From contig JADANN010000099.1 in assembly GCA_018806985.1 (NCBI GenBank), positions 434,001 through 498,000 on the forward strand: 64,000 bases of DNA. The letters are read 5' to 3'. The notes beneath the pieces were generated by a model. The model saw only the letters and a list, made by a program, of their open reading frames with translations, was not told where the DNA came from and ran no database searches. Of this stretch, positions 33,285-44,792 are shown piece after piece. Position 1 is the stretch's first letter, and each line of letters begins with the position of its first letter. This stretch comes from Angiostrongylus vasorum. Lineage: Eukaryota; Nematoda; Chromadorea; Rhabditida; Metastrongylidae. The translations under genes were made by a program, and so were the position numbers.

Positions 33285-33339
<55 letters not shown>
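33202..33339. repeat. (TA)n and imperfect (TATG/CATA)n tracts
   Basis: TA runs at 33202-33245 and 33298-33339, joined by imperfect TATGTATA and ACACATATAC units. They lie about 100 bp right of the foldback. Confidence 0.9.
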
Positions 33340-33344
33340 GGCGT

Positions 33345-35330
33345 GAACTCTAGCTGCGGTGGAGAATGGTAACACCATCGTATACGGTTGCAAACAATGT
33401 ATATTGTGATTCGATGAAAGTCGATTTCGAGAACAAGTCATTTTTTGTAGAATGGTGGGAGCGTCGCTTTTCGCTAAATTCGTTTTCGAAGAAACCTGGT
33501 GAAATATTTTCACAGAGATTCGTTCACATAATCTTCTAAGTCAGTGGTTGTAGGTGTAGATCTACATGTGGACCGGGTATCATCTAAGACAGGCCCAATT
33601 TTGAGCTTCTCATTAATCTTTTCGTCTTGTCAAGGAATCGCCGCTCTAAATTGGTGAAAATGCTTAAGAAGTTGAAAACTACTTGCTGTCGTACTTAGAG
33701 AACTGTTATTCACAAATTACTTCCCATTCTTTTTCTTCCTTTCCGCTCGACAGATTTCTTGTTCGCTGACGTTGGCAAGTGTCATTATGTTTTCCACAAG
33801 CTAGTTGAAAGATTATGGATGGTTCACGTGAATCAAATGCACTTTGCACATTTTGAAGATGACCGTTGAAATCGTTGCACTTTTCAGGTCCTCTCTGCCG
33901 TTCATCACATCCAGTTATTGCCGTCTTTTCTAACACGTGACGCACCAGCTGTTTCTTTTTCAAAAATGCGTTCTCACTAAGGTCAGCTACAAGTTTTTTC
34001 AAAGGTCTAAACAAGTATTCCAGCTTGACGTTCTATGTGCCTGTTGCATCGACAAGCACTTCATAATAAACTCCGCAACAACTACCCATCCAAAGAGATG
34101 AAGGCATCGCTTTCCTTATTCATGGAGAAGTCATTTACTATTTTTACCCATGCTTTTCGCAACCAAAATCATACTTCTTCATTAGTTATAGCACCGTGGC
34201 CTTTCTATCCCCTACGCTGTCTAAATTATTTGCCGTTCTATCGTTTTTCTCACTTCATTCGCCTCTCTGAACACCGTCCTTGTTCCAGTGACGAACATCA
34301 AAATGATGACTACGTAACCTAAGAAGTAAAGATTTGGCAATAACGCCATTACAGTGAGGTAGTTCTTGTGCAGGGAAGAAAACATTCCTTTTCTAACAAA
34401 CATGATCGTTACCGCGCTGCCAAGCATTTTTTGCTGTCGGTATACGTTAAAAGGAGGTGTTGCTTCCAGTCGACTTCTATAATTACTTCTATAATTATGG
34501 TTTGACCTGTACAGCAGAATACCATTCGAAATCTTGTTTCGCAAACTTGACTATCATTCGATATTCGTTGTATGCACAGGAGAATAATGTTCATGGAAAA
34601 CTTGGAGAGCACACTCGACAAGCAATTCGGTTGGTAGTTGCATTGATCCTGCAGTAATCTCATTTGGATACAGCGACCGTGGGTGAAAGCAATCAATGGT
34701 CAGAGATTCTTCCCTTCAGAAATCATTATAAATAGTCCGCCATATATTTGTTCCGTAGGTTTTGTGACTCAGTGCAGTAAGGAGTAAAAAGGATGTGCAG
34801 CTTCTTATTACCAATTCCCTAATCATGGCGGATGGTGATAGCAGTGTGTTTTCCCCTACGGTTCAAAGTAACCCGTATTGGCGTTCTGATGTCGTCAGCA
34901 CCGGCATTTACTTAGCGTGTTGAATAGGCAGGAGGCTTTCAATAAGGTTGATAGTACGAGAGCAACGATTTCTCGCATATCAATCCTCTTAGCTGTGCAG
35001 TGGAAATGTTTGATATGTATGACGATCGGAAACACTCCCGAGGAAGTACCGTGAGGAAAATAACCCATTGGGAGATGCGATTGTCATTTGGCAACCATTC
35101 GCAAAGTAGACACAGGTCCTACATTTTCGCAACATATAATTTTATTAAAGCAAATTTTTCTTTTTGTTTTTGAAAACAATGCTCTTGTGTACGCTGGTGT
35201 AGAAGAGCTATTTTTTTCTAATGCTCAAAAGATTTTCTTTTGCACGGCCCTGGCGTCTTCCTACATCTTGGTTTTCATAAGCATTTGACTGATTAAAGAA
35301 ACTCAAGAAATCGCAATAGCATTCATGAGT
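33345..35330. other. No gene recognised
   Basis: Several 60-110 codon frames overlap on both strands (for example 34014-33706 minus, Lys/Glu-rich), but none shows a known motif and several begin at non-ATG codons. Confidence 0.4.
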
Positions 35331-35332
35331 TA

Positions 35333-35640
35333 CGGCGTGTGGTAGCGCAGTGGTTAGTGATGGAGTTCACCAGGAAGCAAGGCCCTCGTATGACCCCTGG
35401 CCCAACGATCTCTTCCATTCCACGTGAAAACCCCTTAGCTCGGCTGTCTCCAAGACTACAAGGGGGAATCGGCTCGACAAGCAATTTTCGAATTTGCAAA
35501 AAGTCGAAATCCTCAAATAGCTACCGAAACAGCACGCGAAATGTTCGAAGACCATTGTGGACGATGATTGCAAGGAAACGAATCGAAAGCAAGAAGTGTT
35601 GGGACCCACACAGTATATGTGATGACGGGCCATGCGGAAT
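35333..35640 (+). mobile_element. SINE B
   Basis: GGTAGCGCAGTGGTTAGTGA (A box), CTCGGCTGTCTCCAAGACTA, GTCGAAATCCTCAAATAGCT and GGGACCCACACAGTATATGT, in the same order as the copy at 15.4 kb. Confidence 0.65.
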
Positions 35641-36129
35641 TAAAAAGTTCATCATTTGCTTGTAGAAATATTTTGTTCATGACACCTCTATTTTTCGTGA
35701 GGTTCCACCCAATTCTAGAAAGTTTCATGCGGTTCTATTTCTAAGCTTTTTGCTTTTTTATCGGAAAACTTTTGCTCCAATACCTCTCCAAAAAATCTTG
35801 CTTTCAGTTCCCTTTTTTTCCAGCAAAGGTTCTGATAATCTCGCTCTTCATCAATGACTAGCTCCTATTTTTTAACCAAGAAGCTTTGCAGAATTATCAG
35901 CACCGTCAACTACGCGTTCTGTAGAGTTAGCGAATCGAGTTCTCCGTGTCCGGCAGACCATTTCTTCAACTTTTTTCACCCTTACCGTGTTCAGTAATAG
36001 TTTCTGATTCATTCAACTTCGTTGCAGGCTTTAAATATCATTTTTGCCTTGTTTACATGAAACCGTAGGTGATGTTTAATATTGCATTCGGTCCCTAGTC
36101 TTCGCATTCATAATCATTTTAGACACAGC

Positions 36130-36400
36130 TCTGGTTAATAAAGCACAAAGCTCTCGAGGCTAAACAGTCAATGAGTGAGATCTGCCATGCATTCGACTTC
36201 ATGAAGCATCGTTACAGCTCTACACTTGGCCTACATAGTGACTTTTGATGACCTATCGATGAACCAGGTCAGCATATCTTCGAAGATAGCTCACCCATTT
36301 GCCCTTGGCGACAAGTTGGAAGGCTTGGTGAGCCGTGCGCCTGGCATCGATCCAAGGATATCGTGTATACTGCTGGTGCACCTCTAGCTTTCACTTACAT
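36130..36400 (-). mobile_element. SINE A, inverted
   Basis: The plus strand shows GCCATGCATTCGACTTCATG (tail complement), then AAGGCTTGGTGAGCCGTGCG and GGCATCGATCC (B-box complement). Confidence 0.55.
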
Positions 36401-37424
36401 TACTATATCTAGGCTTTTTTCCTTGACAATTACATTGCATTTTCGCACAAGACATCCATGTTGTAGCACATGGATAGGTGTTTTTCCTGAAGATTCGGTG
36501 CACCCTCGCCATGCGGCTCACACTTCGTCATGACGATCACTAACTGATAGATGTGCTCGAATGTAGATTTGAGGCCTTGCAACCCAATTTCTTCCCAGAT
36601 AACTCGACTTGTGACATGTCGTTTTTTCTGCCCATATTTCCAGATTTAAATGCGAATATATTGTCGGCATTGTTACCGTTATTTCGGATAAAACCCTCCT
36701 TCGCATCGTGGTTCGTAGTCGGAGGACATTTCTTTGTCATAGCGAAGATGTGGTCGTTTGAATGAACAATCAAATGCAACAAATGACTAACCACTCGTTG
36801 ATTCAGAGCTTTTTTCACTGGCAGTAATTCCATCAGTACAATGCAAGTGTAATGCATTCCTTAGAGTGGCCCCTGCACTACACACGCCATTTATTGCGCG
36901 ATACGCGCCATGGACGAATCCAAAGGGGCCAGCTTTTCGGCAAACTGCTATCAGACTATCAAAGAGGAGAAAAACAGTGACTTTCCACAAAGTTTGGTCG
37001 TGAAAGTGAAAGCATGTTTGAGATTTATTCAAAGCCGTCTAGATTTCAACAGCAGCTCCATAGTTTTGAGATTTTCCGCCACTTAGTGAGATGAATTCTA
37101 TGAAAACCCCTAGCAGAAAGTAGTATGCGGAGTACGACCGCCATCTAAAACTGTACATTTTCAAGTTGAAGACCCGTTAATTTTCCTACTCAATAGAAGA
37201 GTCTTAGTAAGGAAGGAAAAACTGAATGCAGTCCTGCAAAGTGTACTGCAATAATTTTCTTTATTATCGCCTTATAGAAGCGTCGCACTTTTCAAGCTTT
37301 TGTTTACACCAATATGTTCCAAATTTTTTCAACGACGACCGACTAGTCGATGTCGCCCGTGAAAATGAAGTCGACGAGTAATAGTTCCCAGGATCGACTT
37401 TCTATTAACCTCGGCATTGGAATA

Positions 37425-37791
37425 TGAATGCGTCGTTTTCTTGTTCAGCAATCGCGAGGTTGTTAAACAGCATACATTTACTTCCATAGAAAAACAATAC
37501 AATACAACAGTAGCTGACGTTTCGGCAGTATCGCCTTCTTCAGAGCCAACTATTCTCGTCCAGCAGCGATCCTCCAAATACAAAGCACAAAAATGTTCCT
37601 TCGTCGCACACTTCTTCATTCTGGCAAACATCTCGTTCTGCTTGCTTCGTAGTGCAGCTCGAAGCAGTTCCATTTCGATGCCTCTTACTTGTTGGCTGTC
37701 CTCTGGTAGACCAGCATATCTCGTGAAGTCGCTTTCTTTTTGTAAACTTTGGCACGACTCGATGTTGAAAGCAGCGGCGGAGAAAGTTGAT
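37425..37791. repeat. Left arm of a 367-bp near-perfect palindrome
   Basis: Reverse complement of 37884-38251, with only a few differences over the whole length (for example the edge of the CCTCTTACTTG segment). The spacer is 92 bp. On its outward strand the arm holds a frame of about 100 codons with LLRAALRSKQNEMFARMKK and ending DENSWL-stop, where the stop is the TGA of the hammerhead-like core. The motif is near the outer third of the arm. Confidence 0.85.
37508..37555 (-). ncRNA. Hammerhead-ribozyme-like motif (left foldback arm)
   Basis: Exact mirror of the motif at 38124-38168, read on the minus strand. Core CTGAAGA is the complement of 37537-37543, with stem II GGC/GCC, then GAAAC and GTC, and matching stem I halves GGCT and AGCT. 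Both copies of the palindrome keep every core base. Confidence 0.65.
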
Positions 37792-37883
37792 TTGCTGTCT
37801 AGCTAAGACAATCTTTTGTCTTAGTGACAACGCTTCCTTCACAAGTCGAAAGTATTTTGCTGAAAAGTAGAAAAATAGAAAGT

Positions 37884-38251
37884 ATCAACTTTCTCCGCCG
37901 CTGCTTTCAACATCGAGTCGTGCCAAAGTTTATAAAAAGAAAGCGACTTCACGAGATATGCGGTCTACCAGAGGACAGCCAACAAGTACGAGGCATCGAA
38001 ATGGAACTGCTTCGAGCTGCACTACGAAGCAAGCAGAACGAGATGTTTGCCAGAATGAAGAAGTGTGCGACGAAGGAACATTTTTTGTGCTTTGTATTTG
38101 GAGGATCGCCTTTGGACGAGAATAGTTGGCTCTGAAGAAGGCGATACTGCCGAAACGTCAGCTACTGTTGTATTGTATTGTGTTTTTCTATGGAAGTAAA
38201 TGTATGCTGTTTAACAACCTCGCGATTGCTGAACAAGAAAACGACGCATTC
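37884..38251. repeat. Right arm of a 367-bp near-perfect palindrome
   Basis: Mirror of 37425-37791. Its plus-strand frame (37824-38135) carries the same LLRAALRSKQNEMFARMKK segment and stops in the hammerhead-like core. The outer end CAACCTCGCGATTGCTGA matches the flank of other copies at 33137-33150 and 40830-40850. A (TA)n tract follows 66 bp later. Confidence 0.85.
38124..38168 (+). ncRNA. Hammerhead-ribozyme-like motif, best-preserved copy
   Basis: The core CTGAAGA lies at 38132-38138, followed by one extra A. Stem II GGC(GATACT)GCC spans 38140-38151, then GAAA 38152-38155 and CGTC. The flanks TGGCT before the core and AGCTA after the TC can pair as stem I (five pairs, one of them G-U). 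A one- or two-pair stem III from self-complementary ACGT is the minimal, dimer-forming type described in Penelope-like elements. The TGA of the core is also the stop codon of a 100-codon frame in the foldback arm. The extra A before stem II is a caveat, but it recurs in most copies. Confidence 0.65.
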
Positions 38252-38314
38252 GACAAGTAATAGTAAATTTGAGTTAGGCTTAGCTGGAAGGGTTGCACAT
38301 GGCCTAATTCCATT

Positions 38315-38316
<2 letters not shown>

Positions 38317-38388
<72 letters not shown>
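38317..38388. repeat. (TA)n microsatellite
   Basis: About 36 TA units, 66 bp from the right arm of the large palindrome. Confidence 0.95.
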
Positions 38389-38390
<2 letters not shown>

Positions 38391-38849
38391 ACTACTCTGC
38401 ACCTCCTTGTGGAACAAGAAGGCGAAATTTTTCTTCAAGTGAAGAAATGTTGTGTCGGAAGCAAGTTCTTGCTCTCAACACTTCTGGTGTCCCCGTACTA
38501 GGAACGTACTATACTATGAAGAAAACGAAATTCGCAGAGACATCATCCAAAGTTGCGTAAATGTTGTACTGACAATTTCTTGAAGTCTGAACAGAACTGC
38601 AATGGTCATTGAATCTGCACACGGTTGGCATCTTTGTATTGACGGAGTCTAGGTCTTTCCACTATTTTCGGAGAAAAAGTTGCCAGCAAGTGGGCGAGAT
38701 TGGCATCGATAAGAAGCGATCTTTATCGGTTTTCAGGCAAGAAATTTTTTCTACACAAAGCACAAAAAATGCGGAATTGGGAAATTATTCGAGACCTTAG
38801 AACTTCAGAGTGCAGTAATTTATGTCCGTATAATATGCTGGGGGCTCTA

Positions 38850-39115
38850 TGTGGTCAGTGGTTTGATCTCGTGTCGAGGGGATTCACCAAGCCTTCCATC
38901 CCTCCAGGTTTTGCAAATTGCTACTTAACTTCTCTGGGAGGATAGCATTACTGACTTGATAGATCGGTAGGCCACATCGAATCATTGTATAGAACAGACA
39001 TACATTCCATCACCTCTATCAGTGTGTAATGAAGTCGAATGCATGGCTCATCCCTTAGCGGTTTCTTAACGCCAAACATTTCATCCTTCATTTATCCCTT
39101 TATAACTCGCTGCTT
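38850..39115 (+). mobile_element. SINE A
   Basis: GGTCAGTGGTTTGATCTCGTG, CTTCCATCCCTCCAGG, GACTTGATAGATCGGTAGGCC, TGAAGTCGAATGCATGGCTC and AACGCCAAACATTTCATCC, in order. Confidence 0.65.
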
Positions 39116-39119
39116 TCGG

Positions 39120-40730
39120 GTCTTCGGCTCGTTTTTTCTTGAAAATTTCGATACATCGGATTCGAACGAATTCGTTGTATTTTCGACCTTTCATTGAATG
39201 TAATTCTTACAATCACTCCTACAATTCGCCTAAAGTCTTAGTTTTCGTTACGCAGTGAAAGCAGATTTAACAAAATGATGTCTCCCTTTCTTTAGTAAAG
39301 ACAGTGAAAGCTAGCAGTTTCCAACTACATGAACGTAACAACCATACTAACCACACTAAACTACAAGTTTTTTTCAGGTGTTTTTTGTTGCCACTATTTG
39401 GATGCCGAAAATGAATTGTGAGTGAAGAAACGAAAGAAAGATCTCAAAATGAGTTCCGGTGGAAAATGTTCGGCTGGCATAAGCTCTTACCTGGTGGATG
39501 AGTCATACATCTAAATCCAACAAATTAAAGACGAAACAGCAGCTTCTCAAAGGTTTTGATAAAGTCTCCAACTAAACACCTTCCTTTAAATCACTGAGGT
39601 AGCTCTGGCTTGGACTCAATATCTTACATGGTTCTCGGTGGACCCGTCCCCTGAATTACTGTAGAAATCGAAAAATTTTCTTCATAAAACCGCAAATTTC
39701 TCTCCAATTCTAAATGTAGAGCAGCTTCCTGTGATAACTATCTAGCTCCCTGGTGTTGCCACACTGGGGTTTCAAGGAAAACGAACCAGAATTCACCGTG
39801 CCAATAAGGAGAGAAACAGGAACACCTCTAAGACGAAGCGGAGCCCGGACGCACAAACGTGGGTTCCGTACACTAAGTAAGACAGAATGTTATGTGAAGA
39901 TTTTTTTTAATGAGCGACTTCTTCTCGTTGCACTCTTAAAGCTGAATAAATTCCTTTTTGGAACTTTTGGGACTAATTGGTTTTTTTTAAGACCTTACAC
40001 CTTCCTATACCTAGATCACTTTCCCGAAATGTTATATATGACTGAACCTTACATTAATTCGCCTATAGCACGAAAGCAGCTGATGATAACTCTAAGTAAA
40101 AAGGAATGATTTGAGTTACATAAACGAGGCTTACTTCTCGCCAAAATTACTATGACATAAAGAGATTTGCTCGAGGAAACGATAATTCAGCTAAGAACTT
40201 CTACTGCCTCTCCATATTTGCATACTTACTCACCATCACAATCGTTTTTCAATAATTAGTGACAAATCCCCTTTGCAATTTTAAGTGCGAACGCCGAATA
40301 GTCTAACCAAACTGGTAAGAAAACTAAACGACATGCGACACATGTGGTTGCATACGAACAATGGCAAAATGAGGATAGAAAAGACTGCGCCCACAGGGCA
40401 TGGTGTGACTGCTCCTGGGAATGGTGTGCTGCCGAAGTTAGAAGGACGTCGTTGATTCCTAGTAAAGGCGTGAAGTGGTTTGTATATTGGTGTGCGCAAC
40501 GATTTCTTTTCTTAAACTACCTTTTACGCTTTCGTTGTGCTGCTTATTACATCGAATATCATAGCGAAAATCGTGTCCAACAAGCTGAATAAGAAACTAC
40601 TGCCTTTCTCTGAAAGGAGGCTCTATTGTAAAAAAAACCAAAAGAATTGGCACCGTTGTGCACTCACCCATCCATCCTAGATAACGATTTGTATTAGATA
40701 TAACATTAACATATCATAAGATATCAGTGT
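39120..40730. other. No gene recognised
   Basis: The longest frame, 39753-40109 plus (118 codons), has no identifiable domain, and no splice sites support it. Confidence 0.4.
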
Positions 40731-40733
40731 ACC

Positions 40734-40778
40734 GTTCCAGGCTCTGAGGAAGACGATACTGCCGAAACGTAAGGCACG
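40734..40778 (+). ncRNA. Hammerhead-like motif, stem II weakened
   Basis: Core CTGAGGA, A, GAC(GATACT)GCC, GAAACGTA. One stem II pair is lost (GAC against GCC) and stem I is poor. Downstream sequence (TGTATTGTATGTGTTTTTGT, then a GTTATAACAACTTCCCGA region) matches the sequence after the 38.1-kb copy, so it is the same terminal repeat. Confidence 0.5.
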
Positions 40779-40859
40779 GCTGTATTGTATGTGTTTTTGT
40801 ACGGGGGTAAACCTACGCTGTTATAACAACTTCCCGATTACTGAGAAAGGAAACGACGC

Positions 40860-43120
40860 ATTTACAATCGAATGCAAGGCTAATAGAAAGTCGATCCTGG
40901 GAATTATAGCATAAACATTGTCATCAGTTATTCATCAACATCAACTGGCGAAATTAAGTGTTTTGTGAGTCATGCAAGCAAGTTATTCTAGACAGAGACC
41001 TGTTATCAGAAATTTTACTGAAAGCGAACAAAGGAGCGAAAGAAGAGGAGTCGGAAGATTCTGATCTAAAGGTGGGGTGAAAGTGCACATTGCCTATCAA
41101 GACATTTTCCGCTATAAATTGCCCTTCAAGTGCTTTTGATAGCTTTTTAAAATAATCACTGAAGATCTCAAAATTAGAAGAAGACACTGCAACCGATGAA
41201 ATTTATTCGAAGTGAAATTCTTTAAGACCGTTATAACCTCTTTGTTTCTTCAAGCAAAGGCTAGCCAATAAAAGTTGCCTTCAGAAAGACGGAACGAAGC
41301 CGCAAATTTTTGCAAACGCTGAAACAATGTCCTTTTCCAAAAGAACGACTGGTGGTTTCACGATGCAGTGCAGCCGGAAGGTTCATTGAAAAAATCAACA
41401 ATAAACCCCGACTCATTGAAGAGTAAATCTTCGCTTCCAATTGTTTCAGTTAGTTCTCATTAATAAACACGAGATGAAAGGACTTGATTGAAAACTTTCG
41501 AATCAGCGGCCGAAATGAGAATATCTGCCGTTGGAAAGAACTTTCTTTACAGAAATATTTTCGTTGAGAAAAGCTGTGCTTTCTTAGTTGTATCAGCAAA
41601 CAGATAGCATTGCTCACGTCGAAAGATGTGTCTCTTAACGAAATAAAGCGAAGTTATTTTGGAGCCACATTGTGGACCTTGTTTTGCACCTCTTTTCCTT
41701 CGGGAGCAGAAACATGACTTATCGGCAAAAGGTGGACGGAACGAGGAGTGCGTATCACTAACACAAAAAGAGTCAAGCACTAGCGATTACTTTCAGTGAA
41801 GCTCTACATAACTGGACTAACAGATCCCAGACTCCCAGCACGCACCCACGGAACTAGAAATGAGTGAATGGACTGAGCAAAAAGCTCTAGATGCTATTTT
41901 GGATGCCACCGTATATAGCACTGGCTGTTGAGATAATTGTAATAATTAATTTCATACGTAACTGCCGGCACAACCACTCCAGCCCACGTTAGCTTCTTCT
42001 TTGTGGTTCAAGGCACAATAAATGTAGACCAAAATAAGGAAACGAATCAATTTGTAAAGGCAAAACTTCGGAAAAATGTTTTTATGGAAGTTGCTAGCGG
42101 CTAGCTGTTAGATGAAGCGTTTGTAATTCACAGTAGTTCATACTGCAGTAAGTACCATGCAAATTCTGGCAGTTTCAAAGGAGGAAATGTTGCTGAGCTC
42201 TCTCCTTACAGGTCCTGTTGTAAATGTCACACTTACGGCTTAGGTCACATGCCGAATATGAAGTCGTCGATTAGTCAAAACCTCATTTGCCTTATGGTAT
42301 GCTGAAGTCCAATGAATAACGTGCCCACTAGAATTGTTCTTGTGCGCAAAGGTTGAATGGCACCGCTGTAATAGCACAAGGCTTCATACCACAAATACTC
42401 GAATCATTTACTCTTTTTCCCTCTAGGTCACAATATGCTTTTCAGTAATAACTGTGGCCGCTTATCTGCCGACTTCCGAAAGCAGTGCATGCATTCGAAG
42501 CAAGCTCCGTACTGTTCATTTTAGTTAACCAGTCGAAGGAGACCTCCCACATTAGAATGCCTGTTACATGGTACAACCGTCTGATCACAACTATTCAGGG
42601 TTTTCCGCCGTACTACATACGGTATCTCTATCGCAAGTGTTTATAGTGGAACAGCAATCCACGAGAATTGTTCGCAGTCTCATCATATTTGACAATCTAG
42701 CTGCTCACACTTCGTGAAAAGAATAAATGTAAGTATATTTCTTTAGACAGCGCATCTACAAGTAGAAAAAATAAAGCAAATGCGATCTCAAACAAAAAAG
42801 AATAATAGGACAAAAGAGGGATGAAATACAGGCTATGGATCAGTTAAGGGAAAACGGTGTTGATGAAGAGTGCCTGGTATGGTGAGAACCGAACATGCAT
42901 TAATGAAACGCGTTTGTCTGTGAATCATAAAGGCAACGTTACTATAGTTTCGAAATTTAAGCGAGTCCTTCAGTGCCAACGATAAGCTATCCGAAAGTCT
43001 TATCACTAAGAGATAACTTCTAATGACCGACGAATGCACTAAAAACCGAGCAGTATTTCGAATCCAGAAAAATTCACTTCCTTTATGATCCATTAGAAAG
43101 TGTATGTGGAGTAAAATATT
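40860..43120. other. No gene recognised
   Basis: 2.3 kb without repeat heads, RT motifs or convincing exons. Confidence 0.45.
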
Positions 43121-43129
43121 TGTTACCAG

Positions 43130-43290
43130 ATATATTTATTTATATGATCTTATAAACTGATCTTCATTAGCTGATACGAGGTTGGTATAGGTTTTCGTTG
43201 TCGTTGTCGTTGATGTTGCTGTTGCTGTTGTCCTTGTTGGTCGATGGCTGACGTTTCGACGAATTCGCCTTCCTCAGAGAGACGTATTTT
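43130..43290 (-). repeat. Left inverted terminal repeat of the Penelope-like element
   Basis: Reverse complement of 44626-44792: both ends carry TATATGATCTTATAA-type sequence, a (GTTGTC/CAACAA)n tract, the block GGTCGATGGCTGACGTTTCG and then an AATACGTC edge. Internally degraded only in the simple repeat. This is the pseudo-LTR type of terminal repeat of Penelope-like elements, in inverted orientation. Confidence 0.7.
43243..43285 (-). ncRNA. Hammerhead-like motif in left Penelope repeat
   Basis: Minus strand: CTGAGGA, A, GGCGAATTCGTC, GAAACGTC, AGCC. Stem II can form four or more pairs (one G-U). Stem I is limited to two pairs. It lies in the left inverted terminal repeat of the Penelope-like element at 43-45 kb. 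Confidence 0.55.
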
Positions 43291-43389
43291 ACACAAGAAT
43301 AGCTTGTCTTCCTTTTTGATAGTGAAAATACTTTGCACAAACTAGAGGGTTGGCTATGGAGAGCGTTTAGCACCAAGCCTTGCCGTCGC

Positions 43390-44400
43390 TTTTATGTCTA
43401 AGGTGGAAGCTCCAATTCTCGATCGCCAACCCTTATTCCACTGTCGAAACATGGACGACTGCTTCATCGTCTGTTCCACACAAGAACAGATGGATGAGTG
43501 CTTTGAATTGTTAAACGGACAGTTGGAGTATATAAAATTTACACAGGAAAAACAAACCGAGAACTGGCTTCCATTCTTAAACATCCAAGTAAAGCTCTCA
43601 GAAAGTGGCTATATAACAAAATGGCATCGTAAGCCAAGTAGTAAAAATATACTAGTTCACTACTTTTGTTCTCACTCCTCACATATGAAAAAAAGCACTT
43701 ATCAAAAACATGTACCGTAGGGCTAAAAATGTGTGCACAAGAGAAGAGGAAAGGAAGGAATCGCTAAACCTGGCACGAAAAAATAGCCATTTCTAATGGC
43801 TACGACGTAGAAGCCACTCGGGTTAGACAAAAACGTAGGGTAGTTCCCCCAAAATAATGTTTCGGACGGAAGTAAGATCCATTTTAAGCCACCCTTCATA
43901 TCAAATGAATTAAGTTGCGCCATTAAGAGGTGCTTAAGAAAAAAGTGGTCTTGAAAATTATGTGGCGATTATTAACATCTCACCTAACACCCTACACCGT
44001 CAGTTAGTTCGCAACCGTTTCTATGGTCGTTTGTGCAGCTCAGAAAACTGTATGATCTGTCTTAACGGGAGAGACGGGGATTGCATGAGTTCAGGTACAA
44101 TATACTTGATCTCATGTAGGGCATGTGATGAGGAATATATTGAGGAAAAGGGTAGGCCACTTTGTGTCCGCATAAAAAAACATCTGGATGGAAAAGCTAA
44201 AGTTCGTCAAAACACTGTCTAGGTACGCATAGAGTACAAAGGCGCAATGGCGATGATTTTGAAGTGACTGCGCGGATCCTAGCGCAGGAATTGAAAACTG
44301 ATGTTTTGATTTTTTTGAAAAATTGAAAAAATTGAAAACGCGCAAGACTCTTGGGGGCGTTTTGGATAAGTTTCAGAAGCCCAAAGATGAACAGGAAAGA
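43390..44400 (+). pseudogene. Penelope-like element relic (RT and GIY-YIG)
   Basis: The plus-strand frame at 43394-43717 reads MSKVEAPILD, then MDDCFIVCSTQEQMDECFELLN, EYIKF and NWLPFLNIQVKLSESGY. It continues into KWHRKPSSKNILVHYF. This is RT palm C (the Tyr before MDD is Asn here) and the thumb. After a degraded stretch, the frame at 43962-44219 gives RQLVRNRFYGRLCS, GRDGDCMSSGTIYLISCRAC and GRPLCVRIKKHLDGK. That is the GIY-YIG nuclease, with EYIEEKGRP in place of EYIGETGRP. Several frameshifts and a poor RT motif mark it as dead. It sits between inverted terminal repeats that each carry a hammerhead-like motif. Confidence 0.8.
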
Positions 44401-44625
44401 CGAATGCCTCACTATCACACGTGGCCTGGCGCCCTATTTCAAAATGATATTTTGACACCTGGGTGTGCGCCGCTCGCGACCCCACGTGAACAGCGCGTGG
44501 GCCAGTTCCACTCGTAACATCACGGTGAGTAACCTTTCTGTTCAATATAGCGTCTATTTAAAAAGTTTGATCCTTATTAATACCTTGGGCTTTTTTTCCA
44601 CCGAATAATTAAAGTATTCTTATAT

Positions 44626-44792
44626 AAAATACGTCCAGGCTCTGAGGAAAATGATATCGCCGAAACGTCAGCCATCGACCAACAAGAACAACAGCAACAA
44701 CAACAACAACAACGACAACGACAACGAAAACCTCTACCAATCTCGCATCAGCTAAAGAAGATCAGCTTATAAGATCATATAAATAAATATAT
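44626..44792 (+). repeat. Right inverted terminal repeat of the Penelope-like element
   Basis: Mirror of 43130-43290. It starts AAAATACGTC, contains a hammerhead-like motif at 44634-44678, then CCATCGACCAACAAGAACAA. A CAA/CGA-rich simple repeat (44690-44735) and CTTATAAGATCATATAAATA at the outer edge follow. Confidence 0.7.
44634..44678 (+). ncRNA. Hammerhead-like motif in right Penelope repeat
   Basis: CTGAGGA, then AAATGATATCGCC, GAAACGTC, AGCC, with GGCT before the core. The core and stem I (GGCT/AGCC, with three pairs) are intact but stem II pairs poorly. It faces outward from the element, opposite to the left copy. Confidence 0.5.

Noticed and set aside
33034..33513. 159-codon frame with a long Tyr-Ile run
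   Set aside because: The run is the translation of a TA microsatellite; its ends lie in foldback sequence.
33706..34014. 102-codon Lys/Glu-rich minus-strand frame
   Set aside because: Starts at a non-ATG codon, has no known motif, and no splice or promoter support.
36540..36857. 105-codon minus-strand frame with ATG
   Set aside because: No recognisable domain, no signal peptide and no acceptor upstream; could be chance in AT-rich DNA.
39753..40109. 118-codon plus-strand frame
   Set aside because: No domain or splice context; low-complexity hydrophobic second half.
43190..43240. Glutamine-rich protein from the CAA tract
   Set aside because: The poly-Gln frame comes from a simple repeat in a transposon terminal repeat.
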